A stretch of 64,000 nucleotides of DNA from Sva-07 sp963715285 (GCA_963715285.1 CAVQRU010000002.1:186001-250000), one strand, 5' to 3'; shown: positions 52,162 through 61,787, counted from the first letter of the stretch. A program made the numbers and translations. Notes: a model not told the origin generated them from the letters alone.

Positions 52162-52938
52162 ATGACCGAGACCGAGATCGCCCTCGATGAGCCGCTCACC
52201 GGCGGCTCACCCCGGCTGCGATTCGAACACCTGTCGATGGTGTTTCCCGACGGAACACACGCGATCGACGACGTGTCGTTCACGGTGCACGCCGGCGAGT
52301 TCGTCACGGTCGTCGGACCATCCGGTTGCGGGAAGTCGACGTTGCTGCGCATCGCATCCGGGCTCACCGAGCACACGGCCGGCGTCTGCGACGTCGACCG
52401 CAACTCGCTCGGCTACGTCTTCCAGGACGCCACACTCCTGCCGTGGCGGACCGTGCAGCGCAACGTCGAGCTCAACGCCGAACTCCAGCACATGCCCAAG
52501 GCGGAGCGGGCGGCGAAGGCGGCCGAGGCGATCGAGTTGGTCAACCTCGTCGGTCACGAGGACAAGTACCCCAAGCAGCTGTCCGGCGGCATGAAGATGC
52601 GGTGCTCGCTGGCCCGATCGCTCGTGCTGCACCCGCAGATCTTCCTCTTCGACGAGCCGTTCGGGGCGCTCGACGAGATCACCCGCGAGCGCCTCAACGA
52701 CGAGCTGATCAACCTGTTCAACTCGGAGAAGTTCGCGGCGCTCTTCATCACGCACTCGATCGCCGAGGCGGTCTTCCTGAGCACCCGGGTGCTCGTCATG
52801 TCGGCGCGTCCCGGCCGGATCATCGGCGACTATCCGATCCCGTTCGGAGCCGAACGTCCGCAGGAGATCCGCTTCCTCCCGGAGTTCGCCGAGATCTGCG
52901 GGCAGATCAACAACGACCTGAAGGACGCGCACTCGTGA
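52162..52938 (+). CDS. ABC transporter ATP-binding protein (TauB/SsuB type)
   Basis: ATPase subunit (258 aa) of an importer of the nitrate/sulfonate/taurine/pyrimidine class. Walker A is GPSGCGKST (residues 52-60), Q-loop YVFQDATLLPW, signature LSGGMKMRCSLARSL and Walker B IFLFDEPFGALDE, followed by the switch His in FITHSIAEA. ATG 52162 follows GAGGA at 52153-52157; ATG 52159 is possible. The permease gene overlaps by 4 nt. Confidence 0.92.
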   Translation: MTETEIALDEPLTGGSPRLRFEHLSMVFPDGTHAIDDVSFTVHAGEFVTVVGPSGCGKSTLLRIASGLTEHTAGVCDVDRNSLGYVFQDATLLPWRTVQRNVELNAELQHMPKAERAAKAAEAIELVNLVGHEDKYPKQLSGGMKMRCSLARSLVLHPQIFLFDEPFGALDEITRERLNDELINLFNSEKFAALFITHSIAEAVFLSTRVLVMSARPGRIIGDYPIPFGAERPQEIRFLPEFAEICGQINNDLKDAHS

Positions 52939-53861
52939 CCACCCTCGACGACCGTTCCGCCGGCCTCGAGCACTCGGCCGGATCCGACGCTGCTGACGCC
53001 GCCGTGGCCGCGGCGACCGCCGACATCGGTCCGGCGCCGGGACCGCCCAGGTGGAAGCGGGCGCTGAACTTCTTCCCGCCGCTGTTCACGTTCGTGCTCT
53101 TCATCGGGATCTGGTACCTGTACAGCACGGTGCGCTTCGACATCGCTGCCCAGCGTCGCAACGCGCTGCCGTATCCGCACGAGGTGCTCACCGACGGATT
53201 CCTCCCGCTGTGGGACCCGTCGTCGGGGATCCGTCCGATCCTCGGCTACATGTGGCCGACGGTCAAGGTCACCCTGATCGGCCTCGGGATCTCGATCATC
53301 ATCGGCGTGACGATCGCGATCATCATGAACCTGTCGAAGAACATGGAGCGGGCGATCTTCCCGTACGCGGTGGTCCTGCAGACCATCCCGATCCTGGCGA
53401 TCACCCCGCTGCTGACGCAGTTGTTCGGCGACGAACTGGGCGTTCGCATCGTGGTGGTGGTCCTGATCGCGACGTTCCCGGTGATCACCAACACGCTGTT
53501 CGGCCTCCAATCGACCGACCAGCTGCACCACGACCTGTTCACGCTCAACCACGCCAGTCGTTGGACACGGTTGCGCAAGCTCGAGATGCCGTCCGCCATG
53601 CCCGCCATGATGGCCGGCATCCGCATCGCCTCCGGTGGCGCCGTCATCGGCGCGATCGTGGCGGACTTCTTCTTCAACCAGGGCGAAAAGGGAATCGGCT
53701 ACTACATCCGGAACCGGCAGCAGCGTGCAGCAAACCGGCCCGAGATGTTCGCCGGCACCATCACGGCGTCGATGTTCGGCGTCGTGATGTTCCTGATAGT
53801 CGGCGCGATCACGGCGCGCGCCATTCGCAACTGGCACGAGTCCGCATCGTCGCGGACCTGA
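52935..53861 (+). CDS. ABC transporter permease (TauC/SsuC type)
   Basis: Permease of 308 residues. After a polar N-terminal stretch of about 35 residues come a TM helix (FFPPLFTFVLFIGIWYLYS) and the BPD_transp_1 core of about five more. The coupling EAA-like loop is seen as HASRWTRLRKLEMPSAMPAMMAGI. GTG overlaps the ATPase stop. Confidence 0.92.
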   Translation: MTTLDDRSAGLEHSAGSDAADAAVAAATADIGPAPGPPRWKRALNFFPPLFTFVLFIGIWYLYSTVRFDIAAQRRNALPYPHEVLTDGFLPLWDPSSGIRPILGYMWPTVKVTLIGLGISIIIGVTIAIIMNLSKNMERAIFPYAVVLQTIPILAITPLLTQLFGDELGVRIVVVVLIATFPVITNTLFGLQSTDQLHHDLFTLNHASRWTRLRKLEMPSAMPAMMAGIRIASGGAVIGAIVADFFFNQGEKGIGYYIRNRQQRAANRPEMFAGTITASMFGVVMFLIVGAITARAIRNWHESASSRT

Positions 53862-53916
53862 GCCGGTCATCCACCCACCCACCCGCCGTCACCAACCACC
53901 ACAAGGGGAGAAACCC

Positions 53917-55125
53917 ATGAAGGCTCGGAAATCCTTGGCGCTGCTCAGCGTCGCGAGCATTGCGTTGCTCGCAGCCTGCGGCAGCGACGACGATTCGGCG
54001 ACCGAATCGACGGATGCTCCAACCGAAGGAACCACGGCGGAGACCGAGGGAACGGACGCGGCGACGGGCGACACGGTGTGTCCGCCCAAGCTCGTGATCC
54101 AGACCGATTGGTTCCCCGAACTCGAACACGGCGGCACCTACCAGCTGATCGGGCCCGATGGCACGGCCGACAAGGACACGGTGTCCTACTCGGGTGCGGT
54201 CCAGGAGCAGTACGCGGTCGGTGGTCTCGAGGAGATCGAGATCAAGACCGTCAGCTTCGACAAGGCCAACAGCGCCATCCTCCTCGACGGTGAGGCCGAC
54301 ATGGCGTACATCAACATGAGCGACATCATCAAGGACTCGGCAGCCGTCGACATGGTCGCGATCGCCAAGACGCTCGACAAGGACCCGCAGATGATCATGT
54401 GGGACCCCGAGCAGAACCCGATCACCGGACCCGAGGACATCGCCGAGACAGGCGCACAGGTCCTGCACTTCCCGGGCGTCGCCTACATCGACTACATGAT
54501 CGGTCAGGGGTACATGACCGAGGACCAGAGCAATCCGAGCTACGACGGTTCCGACGCAGCATGGGTGGCCGACGGCGGCAACTTCTTCCAGCAGGGCTTC
54601 GCCACCAACGAGGTGTTCAAGTACGAGAACGAGATCGACTGGAAGGACGGCGCGCCCGCACCGGTCAGCTTCTTCACGGTCGGCGACATCGGCTTCGACA
54701 ACTACCCGGCGGCGATCACGATGATGCGCGACAAGGCCGATGAGTTGAGCGACTGTCTCGAGTTGCTGGTCCCCAAGATGCAGCAGGCCTGGGTGGACTT
54801 CTTGAACGATCCCACGCCGATCACCGATGCGATGATCGACATCAACGTGGCTCACGACGGCTTCTGGACCCTGAGCGAGGAGCTCAACGCCGCGGGCATG
54901 GAGCTGATCGACGCTGGGTGCACCGAGGGGTGTGCGTTCGCAGGGCCGCCGACCCCGTTCGCCGAGAACAGCCCCGACGGCACGTACTGCAGCTTCGACG
55001 AGGAGCGGATCCAGGGTCTCTACGACATCCTGGCCCCGATCTACGAGGAGCAGGGCACCGACATCGCCGAGTCGATCGACGGGATCTTCACCAACGAGTA
55101 CTGCGTCGACGCACCGGGTCGCTGA
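53917..55125 (+). CDS. ABC transporter substrate-binding lipoprotein (NMT1/SsuA-like)
   Basis: Exported lipoprotein of 402 residues. The signal peptide is MKARKSLALLSVASIALLAAC with a lipobox LAAC (Cys21), followed by an Asp/Ser/Thr/Glu-rich linker. The mature part resembles NMT1/THI5-like periplasmic proteins that bind pyrimidines, taurine or sulfonates (VIQTDWFPELEHGGTYQL, AILLDGEADMAYINMSD). Cysteines near the C-terminus (CTEGCAF, YCSFDE, EYCVD) may form disulfides. AAGGGGAG is 6 nt before the ATG. Ligand unknown; the gene neighbourhood points to an N-heterocycle. Confidence 0.88.
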   Translation: MKARKSLALLSVASIALLAACGSDDDSATESTDAPTEGTTAETEGTDAATGDTVCPPKLVIQTDWFPELEHGGTYQLIGPDGTADKDTVSYSGAVQEQYAVGGLEEIEIKTVSFDKANSAILLDGEADMAYINMSDIIKDSAAVDMVAIAKTLDKDPQMIMWDPEQNPITGPEDIAETGAQVLHFPGVAYIDYMIGQGYMTEDQSNPSYDGSDAAWVADGGNFFQQGFATNEVFKYENEIDWKDGAPAPVSFFTVGDIGFDNYPAAITMMRDKADELSDCLELLVPKMQQAWVDFLNDPTPITDAMIDINVAHDGFWTLSEELNAAGMELIDAGCTEGCAFAGPPTPFAENSPDGTYCSFDEERIQGLYDILAPIYEEQGTDIAESIDGIFTNEYCVDAPGR

Positions 55126-55259
55126 TTCGGTACGACGGTTGAGCGGCCCTCAGCGGGGTCGCATGAAGTCGCTGCTCCCGGTCGGGCTCGATGGCCCGGC
55201 CGGGACCGGCGGTCACCTGTCCGCCGTGCTCGGGCGGGCGCGCAGTGACACGCGTGGCG

Positions 55260-56474
55260 TCAGTCCGGCACGGATGCTGCGACCTCGCGGCCGGCTCGGA
55301 ACACCCGGAGGTCGGTTGGGCCGTGGGCCATCGAGTGGCGCAGTGACCCGGCACGCACCGCCACCAGGTCGCCGGGAGCGCCCGGCGCGATCGAACCCGA
55401 CGGGAGGCCCACCACCCGGCGCGAGTCGGAGCTGACGGCGCTCCATGCCTGGTGGGGGAGGTCGTGGGCGACCAGCACCATCAGTGCGGCCGTCTCGAAC
55501 GGGCACGCACGTCCCATCGGATTGAACGGGTCCTGCAGGTTGTCGGCGCCGGCGGCCACGACGACACCGGCACGGCGCAGGGCGTCGACGGCGGTCAGCC
55601 CGCGGGGCACCGGCTGCTGGTTGCGGCCGCCGAGCCAGAGGTTGGTGTGGGGGAGCGTGACGACACCGATACCGGCGCCGGCGACCAACTCCGCGATCCG
55701 CTGCTGCTCGGCCACGTCGCGCTGGCCGAGGCTGACGCAGTGGCTCGCGGTCACGCGCTGCCCGAACCCCGCGAGCACCTGGCGAGCGAGGTATTCGAGG
55801 CCCATCACGGACGGATCGAGCGTCTCGTCCGTGTGGAGATCGACACCGACGCCGGCATCCGTGGCGATCTCCAGGAACACGTCGGTCGCGGCCTCGATCT
55901 GGCCGTCCGGTTCGAGGTGTGGACAACCGCCCACCAGGTCTGCCCCCGCTGCCAGGGCCTCGCGGAGCAGCGCTCGATGCTCGGCCCCGGCCGCACCCAC
56001 GACCGGTTGGCCCGTCAGCGCCACGATCTCGATGTCGACGACGTCCGCGACCCGCCGTCGGACCTCCGCGAGGGCCACGACGTTGGTCAGCCCGCCGTGG
56101 ACCGTGGTGTCGGCATGGGTCCGCACCGCGACGTACCCGTTCGATGCCATCAGCCGGGCGGCGCGTTCGGCCCGTTCGACGATGTCGTCGTGGGTGATCC
56201 TGCCCGACAGCCGGATCATGGCGTCGATCGCACCCGCGAGGTCGCCCGTCTCGTTCTCCTCACGCTCGGCGAGGAACGCCTTGTCGAGATGGGCGTGGGG
56301 TTCGACCGCTGCGGGGAGGAGGAGTCGGCCACCGAGATCGACCAGCTCGTCGACCTCGGCGTGCAGGTCGGCACCCACCTCGGCGATCACGCCGTCGACG
56401 ATGAGGACGTCGGTGGGCCCGTCCGTCACGGCTCCGTGAACAATCATCGCCTGCTGTAGGAGGGTGCTCGGCAT
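55260..56474 (-). CDS. Cytosine-deaminase-like amidohydrolase
   Basis: Metal-dependent amidohydrolase of 404 residues. Metal ligands are in the strand-1 motif PHAHLDKAFLAE, a VDLHTDETLDP segment, VTASHCVSLGQ and GADNLQDPFNPMG. This pattern is typical of cytosine deaminase and creatinine or isoguanine deaminases. It is convergent with the ABC transporter and divergent from the luciferase-like oxidoreductase (18 nt between starts). Start ATG 56474. Substrate is likely a cyclic amidine or pyrimidine. Confidence 0.87.
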   Translation of the reverse strand: MPSTLLQQAMIVHGAVTDGPTDVLIVDGVIAEVGADLHAEVDELVDLGGRLLLPAAVEPHAHLDKAFLAEREENETGDLAGAIDAMIRLSGRITHDDIVERAERAARLMASNGYVAVRTHADTTVHGGLTNVVALAEVRRRVADVVDIEIVALTGQPVVGAAGAEHRALLREALAAGADLVGGCPHLEPDGQIEAATDVFLEIATDAGVGVDLHTDETLDPSVMGLEYLARQVLAGFGQRVTASHCVSLGQRDVAEQQRIAELVAGAGIGVVTLPHTNLWLGGRNQQPVPRGLTAVDALRRAGVVVAAGADNLQDPFNPMGRACPFETAALMVLVAHDLPHQAWSAVSSDSRRVVGLPSGSIAPGAPGDLVAVRAGSLRHSMAHGPTDLRVFRAGREVAASVPD

Positions 56475-56492
56475 CTGCGCGAAACTACCGCC

Positions 56493-57680
56493 ATGTCCGA
56501 ACGCCCCGACCTGAAACCCGACCTCAAACTCGGTGCCTTCTTCTTCGGAGGCGTGGAGATGGACGACGCCGGAGCCGGGGCGCCGGCGCCGATGGATCGT
56601 CGGTACAACAACGACGACTGCTGGAAGGCGACGCTCGACTACGTCAACTCCGCGAAGGAGGCCGAACGGCTCGGCTTCGACTCGTTCTGGACCACCGAGC
56701 ACCACTTCCAGTACGAGGGCTACGAGGTCATCCCGAACGGGTTGCTGATCTCCACCTGGATCGCGGCACAGACCACCACGCTGCGCTTCGGGGCGATGTT
56801 CAACGTCGTGCCGCAGTGGAACCCGCTCCGTCTGGCCGAGGACTTCGCAACCTTGCACAACCTGTCGGGAGGACGCGGCATGCTGGGTGTCGGCCGGGGA
56901 ACGGTGCCTCGTGAGGTGTTGCACCTCAACGACAAGGGGGTGTCGATCGGTTCGCTCGACAACCCCGACCAGGTCGACGCCGACATCCACAACCGGGAGG
57001 TGTTCGAGGAGTCGATGGAGATCATCAGGCGAGCGCTCACCCAGGAGTCGTTCTCCTTCCAGGGCAAGCACTTCCAGATCCCGATCCCCGGCATCCCCGA
57101 TCGCGGCGAGACCGTGCAGGAACTCACCCTGATCCCCAAGCCGATCCACCCGTTCGAGATCTGGCAGGCCGTCACCTCACCTCCCACGCTCGACTACGTG
57201 CCCGTGGTCGACCACGGCGCGGTGTTCTGGAACCAGCACTACAGCTTCATCAAGCGGTTCTGGGACACCTACGCAGAGAAGTACCACGCCGCCCACGACG
57301 TCGAGTTGGCGTCGCACGAGAAGCGGATGCTGGTCGTGTCGTATCGCATCGAGGACACGATGGAAGCGGCGCGGGCATCGGCGCTGCCGGGACACGACGA
57401 GTTCTGGAAGTTCCTCGGCCCCTACGGCTGGAGCCGCGGGTACATGGGCCCCGACGGCAAGCCCTCGAAGCCCGGCCTGATCCCGACGCTCGACGAGTCG
57501 ATCGAGAACAAGACGATCCTGATCGGTCCGCCCGAGAAGGTCGCCGAAGAAGTGGCGTTCTACCGCGATCTGCTGGGCCTCGAATACCTGACGCTGTTCC
57601 CCCACATGATCGGCGACCCGTACAAGAAGGCCGACGAACAGATGGCGCGCTTCACCGAAGAGGTACTCCCGCTGCTGTAG
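56493..57680 (+). CDS. Luciferase-like (LLM) flavin-dependent monooxygenase
   Basis: FMNH2-dependent oxidoreductase of the bacterial luciferase fold, 395 residues. Typical segments are KEAERLGFDSFWTTEHHF, TTLRFGAMFNVVPQWNPLRLAEDFATL and GRGMLGVGRGTVPREV. Such enzymes hydroxylate or cleave rings with O2 and reduced flavin supplied by a reductase; a flavin-reductase-like gene lies at 62543. Its start is 18 nt from the divergent amidohydrolase start, so the two probably share control. Confidence 0.87.
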   Translation: MSERPDLKPDLKLGAFFFGGVEMDDAGAGAPAPMDRRYNNDDCWKATLDYVNSAKEAERLGFDSFWTTEHHFQYEGYEVIPNGLLISTWIAAQTTTLRFGAMFNVVPQWNPLRLAEDFATLHNLSGGRGMLGVGRGTVPREVLHLNDKGVSIGSLDNPDQVDADIHNREVFEESMEIIRRALTQESFSFQGKHFQIPIPGIPDRGETVQELTLIPKPIHPFEIWQAVTSPPTLDYVPVVDHGAVFWNQHYSFIKRFWDTYAEKYHAAHDVELASHEKRMLVVSYRIEDTMEAARASALPGHDEFWKFLGPYGWSRGYMGPDGKPSKPGLIPTLDESIENKTILIGPPEKVAEEVAFYRDLLGLEYLTLFPHMIGDPYKKADEQMARFTEEVLPLL

Positions 57681-57711
57681 TCGCGCACCGAAGCGGTCCC
57701 GCTCCCGTCCT

Positions 57712-57750
57712 CGTCAGCACACACGCGAGCATCGGCGATCGTCGCTGACG
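57712..57750. terminator. Weak inverted repeat between convergent genes
   Basis: CGTCAGC (57712-57718) and GCTGACG (57744-57750), with a 25-nt loop, in the 106-nt space between the convergent monooxygenase and gamma-glutamyltransferase-like genes. No T-tract. Confidence 0.25.
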
Positions 57751-57786
57751 CAGACCGTTGGGTCCTGGCGAGGGAGGCCGGCGAGA

Positions 57787-59385
57787 TCAGGCGCCGGCGG
57801 CACTGCCGATGACGGTGCGGGGATCGGCAGTGCCGGCCAGCAGTCCCGTGTCCTCCACGACGATGGCGTGGGCGTGACCGAACCCACTGTCCCAAGCCGG
57901 TTGCGCCTGCGCTGTGTGGCCGCGGGCGGCGAGCGCATCGACCCAGGCGGCCGGTGCATGACCCTCGACGTGGACGACGGGTCCGCCGGCACCGGTCCAC
58001 GTGTCGAACCCGGTGGTCGGACCGTGAAGGATCCATCGCCCGGCGCTGATCGCCGTGTCCGGTGACTGGCCGTGGTGAAAGAGCCGAGCGGCGACCTGCA
58101 GCAGGATCTGTGGCTGTGCGTCGCCGCCCATCGTGCCGAACACGGCCGCCAGGCGGCCCGCCCGCGTGGCGAGCGCAGGCGACAGTGTGTGCGGCGGTCG
58201 TCGCCCCGGGCCGTACTCCGCCGGGTGACCCTCGACGAGGTTGAATCCGAGCCCGCGGTTGTGGAGGTTGATGCCGGTGTTCGGCTCGACGAGGTGGCTG
58301 CCGAAGCCCGACGCGTTCGACTGGATCAGCGACACCCCCATGCGCACGCCGTCGGGTCCGAACCCGGCGGTACAGAGAGAGGTCGTGTCGCCGTCGAAGG
58401 ACGGCGCGGTGCGCCCGCTCGAGCGTTCGAGGCCGATCATGCCGACGCGCCCGGCGATCAGCTCGACGAGCGCGTCGCCGTCGGCGAGTTCGTGGAGCTG
58501 TTCGGGCCGATCGAAGCCTGCCGCCGACGCCGACTCGATCAGGAGGTGGGCCCAGCGCTCGTCGTCGGGGTCGTCGGGGAGGTCGAGCTGCTCGGCCAGC
58601 CGGGCGGCGGCGAGGGTCAGGTAGCCCTGGGAGTTCGGGCCGATCGTGTGGAGGTCCACGCCGAACACCGATGTGGTCAGGGGCTCGACCCAGTCGGCGT
58701 GTGGGGCGGTGATGTCGGCTTCGGTGAAGAGCCCGGCGCCGACCTCGAGCAGCCCCTCGCCGAACGCACCGCCGTAGAAGCTGTCACGGCCCGACGACGA
58801 CAGTCCCGCAAGGGCGAGGGCAGCGCCGGGCCGCCGCACGACGGCTCCGGTCGCTGTGGCCTGGGTCGCCAACTCGGCGAGGTTCGAGCGGCTCTCGGTG
58901 TCGAGGCGACGCAGCGAGCCCACGAGCAGCGGGCTGGCCGGGAACCCGTCCGCGGCCAGACGTCGCGCCGGGGCGAGGATCACGTCGAGCGGGAGCGACC
59001 CGAAACGTTCGTGAAGCGCCATCCAGCCATCGATGCACCCGGGCACCGTGACCGAGCGGACGTCGAGCTTGAACGGCATCTCGCCGTAGCCCTCGGCCCG
59101 AAGCGCTTCGGGGTCGGCACCCGAGCCGGAGCGACCCGACGAATTGAGCGCACAGGTCTCGCCGGGGCGATCCGGAGTGTCGACGTGGACGAGCGCGAAG
59201 AGGTCACCGCCCATGCCGCACAGGTGCGGGCCCGTCACCGCGATTGCCGCGTTGCAGGCGATCGCGGCATCGACGGCGTTGCCCCCGAGGGCCCACATCT
59301 CCATGCCGGCCGAGGTGGCGAGTTGATCGGCACTCGCGACCATGTTGCGCGGTGCACGCACGGTGCTGGTCGGCGAGCTCGACAT
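57787..59385 (-). CDS. Gamma-glutamyltransferase-family protein
   Basis: N-terminal-nucleophile hydrolase homologue of 532 residues. The precursor-type N-terminus (MVASADQLATSAGMEMWALGGNAVDAAIA) and the cleavage/nucleophile site DGDTTSLCTAGF, with a Thr in the right place, are seen, as is the small-subunit glycine motif FGTMGGDAQPQ. No signal peptide is evident, so it is probably cytoplasmic. Members hydrolyse glutathione or other gamma-glutamyl or acyl amides; the substrate is open. Start ATG 59385, 8 nt after a TAGGGT box. Confidence 0.88.
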   Translation of the reverse strand: MSSSPTSTVRAPRNMVASADQLATSAGMEMWALGGNAVDAAIACNAAIAVTGPHLCGMGGDLFALVHVDTPDRPGETCALNSSGRSGSGADPEALRAEGYGEMPFKLDVRSVTVPGCIDGWMALHERFGSLPLDVILAPARRLAADGFPASPLLVGSLRRLDTESRSNLAELATQATATGAVVRRPGAALALAGLSSSGRDSFYGGAFGEGLLEVGAGLFTEADITAPHADWVEPLTTSVFGVDLHTIGPNSQGYLTLAAARLAEQLDLPDDPDDERWAHLLIESASAAGFDRPEQLHELADGDALVELIAGRVGMIGLERSSGRTAPSFDGDTTSLCTAGFGPDGVRMGVSLIQSNASGFGSHLVEPNTGINLHNRGLGFNLVEGHPAEYGPGRRPPHTLSPALATRAGRLAAVFGTMGGDAQPQILLQVAARLFHHGQSPDTAISAGRWILHGPTTGFDTWTGAGGPVVHVEGHAPAAWVDALAARGHTAQAQPAWDSGFGHAHAIVVEDTGLLAGTADPRTVIGSAAGA

Positions 59386-59393
59386 CGTTGCGG

Positions 59394-59399
59394 ACCCTA
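59394..59399 (-). promoter_or_regulatory. -10 box TAGGGT, leaderless start
   Basis: On the minus strand TAGGGT ends 8 nt before ATG 59385, close to the end of the upstream glycerophosphodiesterase gene. Confidence 0.35.
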
Positions 59400-60179
59400 C
59401 GCGACCGGCGCTTCGTGCCACTGTCCCCGTTCGACCAGCACCGATCGCAGCGTCTCGGGGCGGTCGGTCATGATCCCGTCGACGCCCAGATCGAGGAGCC
59501 GATGCATCTCCGCCGGATCGTCGATGGTCCACACGTGGACGTCGACCCCGTTGCGGTGTGCGGCGTCGACGAACCGTCGATCGACGACCACGAGCCGCGC
59601 CCCGAACCCGGTCTCGGCGGCACGCACGGGGACCTGGGCCACCCGGTGGGCGGCGCCGCGGACCCGTCCGGTCACACGGAGCCGGACGATCTCCTGCGGG
59701 CTCAGGCAGCTGAGGGCGCTCGGGCCCAGCAACGTGCGGATCTTGGTGAGGCGGGCATGGCTGAACGACCCGATGCAGACCCGGTCGAGCAGGTCACGTC
59801 GACGCACGAGGTCGATCAGCGCCGGCCCGGCCGCGTCGGACTTGCAGTCGATGTTGAATCGGGCATCCGGGAACCGGTCGAGCAGGTCGGTCATCAGCGG
59901 GATCGGCTCGCGCCCGTCGACGCGGAGTTCACGCAGTTCCGGCCACGACGTGGTGGCGATGGTGCGCTCGACACCGCAGGTGCGCAGCAGGTCGGTGTCG
60001 TGGAAGGCGACGAGCACGCCGTCTGCGGTGAGGTGGACGTCGGTCTCGAGGTAGCGGTAACCGAGTTCGACCGCTCGCTCGAACGCGGGCATCGTGTTCT
60101 CCGGCGCGCTGCTCGTGCCGCCCCGATGAGCAAACGGAATCGGATCGGGCCAGTCGAGGTACGGATGTGTGCCGGTCAC
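59397..60179 (-). CDS. Glycerophosphodiester phosphodiesterase
   Basis: GDPD TIM-barrel enzyme of 260 residues that hydrolyses glycerophosphodiesters to sn-glycerol-3-phosphate and an alcohol. Catalytic motifs are FAHRGGTSSAPENTMPAF and YLETDVHLTADGVLVAFHD; the C-terminal VHVWTIDDPAEMHRLLDLGVDGI is the usual W-T-V/I block. No signal peptide. GTG 60179 lies 7 nt after a TACAGT box. Confidence 0.93.
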   Translation of the reverse strand: MTGTHPYLDWPDPIPFAHRGGTSSAPENTMPAFERAVELGYRYLETDVHLTADGVLVAFHDTDLLRTCGVERTIATTSWPELRELRVDGREPIPLMTDLLDRFPDARFNIDCKSDAAGPALIDLVRRRDLLDRVCIGSFSHARLTKIRTLLGPSALSCLSPQEIVRLRVTGRVRGAAHRVAQVPVRAAETGFGARLVVVDRRFVDAAHRNGVDVHVWTIDDPAEMHRLLDLGVDGIMTDRPETLRSVLVERGQWHEAPVA

Positions 60180-60186
60180 CGGTCCG

Positions 60187-60192
60187 ACTGTA
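60187..60192 (-). promoter_or_regulatory. -10 box TACAGT, leaderless start
   Basis: On the minus strand TACAGT ends 7 nt before GTG 60179. Confidence 0.45.
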
Positions 60193-60226
60193 CGACAGTC
60201 CGCTCGTCTGCAACCCGTGGGGATGG

Positions 60227-61780
60227 TCAGATCCGCCGACCGGCGGCCTCCCAGTACTCGTCCTTGAGGAGCCGCTTGTACAGCTTGCCCGTCGGGTGCC
60301 GTGGGAGTTCGGTGCGGAAATCGATCGAGCGGGGGCATTTCACGTCGGCCAGCTCGGTGCGGCAGAACTGGATCAGCTCCGATGCCAGCGCTGCTGCGGC
60401 AGCGTCGTCGGCGGGCATCTCGACGGGCTGGACAACGGCCTTGACCTCCTCGCCGAAGTCGTCGTTGGGAACACCGAACACGGCGACGTCGACGACCTTC
60501 GGGTGGGTCACGAGCACGTTCTCGGCCTCCTGCGGGTAGATGTTCACGCCGCCGGAGATGATCATGTACGCCTTGCGATCGGTGAGGTAGAGGAAGCCGT
60601 CGGCGTCGAGATAGCCGACGTCACCGAGTGTGCTCCATCCCTTCGGGTGCCGCGAGTTCTTCGTCTTCTCGGGATCGTTGTGGTACTCGAACTCCGCGCC
60701 GCCCTCGAAGTAGACCGTGCCGGACTCGCCCTGTGGGACGTCCTCGCCGTCTTCGCCGACGATGTGGACCACGCAGTTGATCGGCGAACCGACGGTGCCG
60801 GGGTGGGCGAGCCAGCCCTCGCTGTTGCAGTAGACGAAGCCGTTGCCCTCGCTGCCCGCGTAGTACTCGTGGATGACCGGCCCGAACCATTCGATCATCT
60901 GTTGCTTGACCGGCACCGGGCACGGGGCGGCAGCGTGGATGACGCACTCGAGCGACGACACGTCGTACTTGGCTCTGGTCTCGTCGGGCAGCTTGAGCAT
61001 GCGGACGAACATGGTCGGCACGACCTGGCTGTGCGTGATCTCGTACTGCTCGACGAGGCGGAGGTAGTCCTCGGCGTCGAAGTGCTCCATGGCCACGATC
61101 GTGGCCCCGATCGCGTGGGTGGCGAGGCAGAAGCGCAGCGGAGCTGCGTGGTAGAACGGCGCCGGCGACAGGTACCGCTTCGAGTCGTCCATGCCGAAGA
61201 GCAGCTGCAGGAGTGGCAGGACACCTCCGGGCGTCTCGGCGAGCGGAGTGTTCGGGAAGGCGCGAGTGATCCCCTTCGGCATCCCGGTGGTGCCCGAGGA
61301 GTAGAGCATGTCGAGGCCGGCGACGCGATCTTCGTCCAGCGGCTCCGGCGACTGGTCGGCCACGGCCGCCTCGTAGCTCTCGTAGCCGTCGATGGTGCCG
61401 TCGAGCATGAGGCGCAGCTCGACGTTCGGGGTCGTCGGGACGATCTCGGCTGCCTGGTCGGCCTTGTACTTCGAGGTGATGTACGCCCGCGCACCGCAGT
61501 CGTTGATGATGTACTCGAGCTCGTGGCTGGTCAGGCGCGACGATGCGCAGGTGTAGACGAGCCCGGCGTAGTGGCATCCCCAGACGATCTCGAGGTAGCG
61601 GTCGTGGTTCTCCATGCACATCGCGACGTGGTCGCCGGGCTGCAGACCGGCGGCGCGCAGGAGGCGGCTGAGGCGGTTGGCGGCGGCGTCGAGTTCGGCG
61701 AAGGTCTGGGTGAATCCAGATCCGGCCATGATGATCGCAGGCTTGTCGCCGTGGTTTTCGAGATGTGCACCGGGGAACAT
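60227..61780 (-). CDS. Acyl-CoA synthetase (AMP-forming)
   Basis: ANL-superfamily enzyme of 517 residues. Motif A3 is DMLYSSGTTGMPKGITR, A5 YYAGSEGNGF, A7 GWSTLGDVGYLDADGFLYLTDR and the C-terminal catalytic Lys is in RHPTGKLYKRLL. It activates a carboxylic acid to acyl-CoA; chain length is not predictable. Acyl-CoA dehydrogenase lies at the window end, so both may act in fatty- or aromatic-acid catabolism. Start ATG 61780. Confidence 0.92.
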   Translation of the reverse strand: MFPGAHLENHGDKPAIIMAGSGFTQTFAELDAAANRLSRLLRAAGLQPGDHVAMCMENHDRYLEIVWGCHYAGLVYTCASSRLTSHELEYIINDCGARAYITSKYKADQAAEIVPTTPNVELRLMLDGTIDGYESYEAAVADQSPEPLDEDRVAGLDMLYSSGTTGMPKGITRAFPNTPLAETPGGVLPLLQLLFGMDDSKRYLSPAPFYHAAPLRFCLATHAIGATIVAMEHFDAEDYLRLVEQYEITHSQVVPTMFVRMLKLPDETRAKYDVSSLECVIHAAAPCPVPVKQQMIEWFGPVIHEYYAGSEGNGFVYCNSEGWLAHPGTVGSPINCVVHIVGEDGEDVPQGESGTVYFEGGAEFEYHNDPEKTKNSRHPKGWSTLGDVGYLDADGFLYLTDRKAYMIISGGVNIYPQEAENVLVTHPKVVDVAVFGVPNDDFGEEVKAVVQPVEMPADDAAAAALASELIQFCRTELADVKCPRSIDFRTELPRHPTGKLYKRLLKDEYWEAAGRRI

Positions 61781-61787
61781 GCCGGGC

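Noticed and set aside
55177..55209. Hairpin between the ABC lipoprotein gene and the deaminase gene
   Set aside because: CCGGTC/GACCGG pairing is present but the inner pairing is asymmetric and GC-rich sequence gives many such chance stems.
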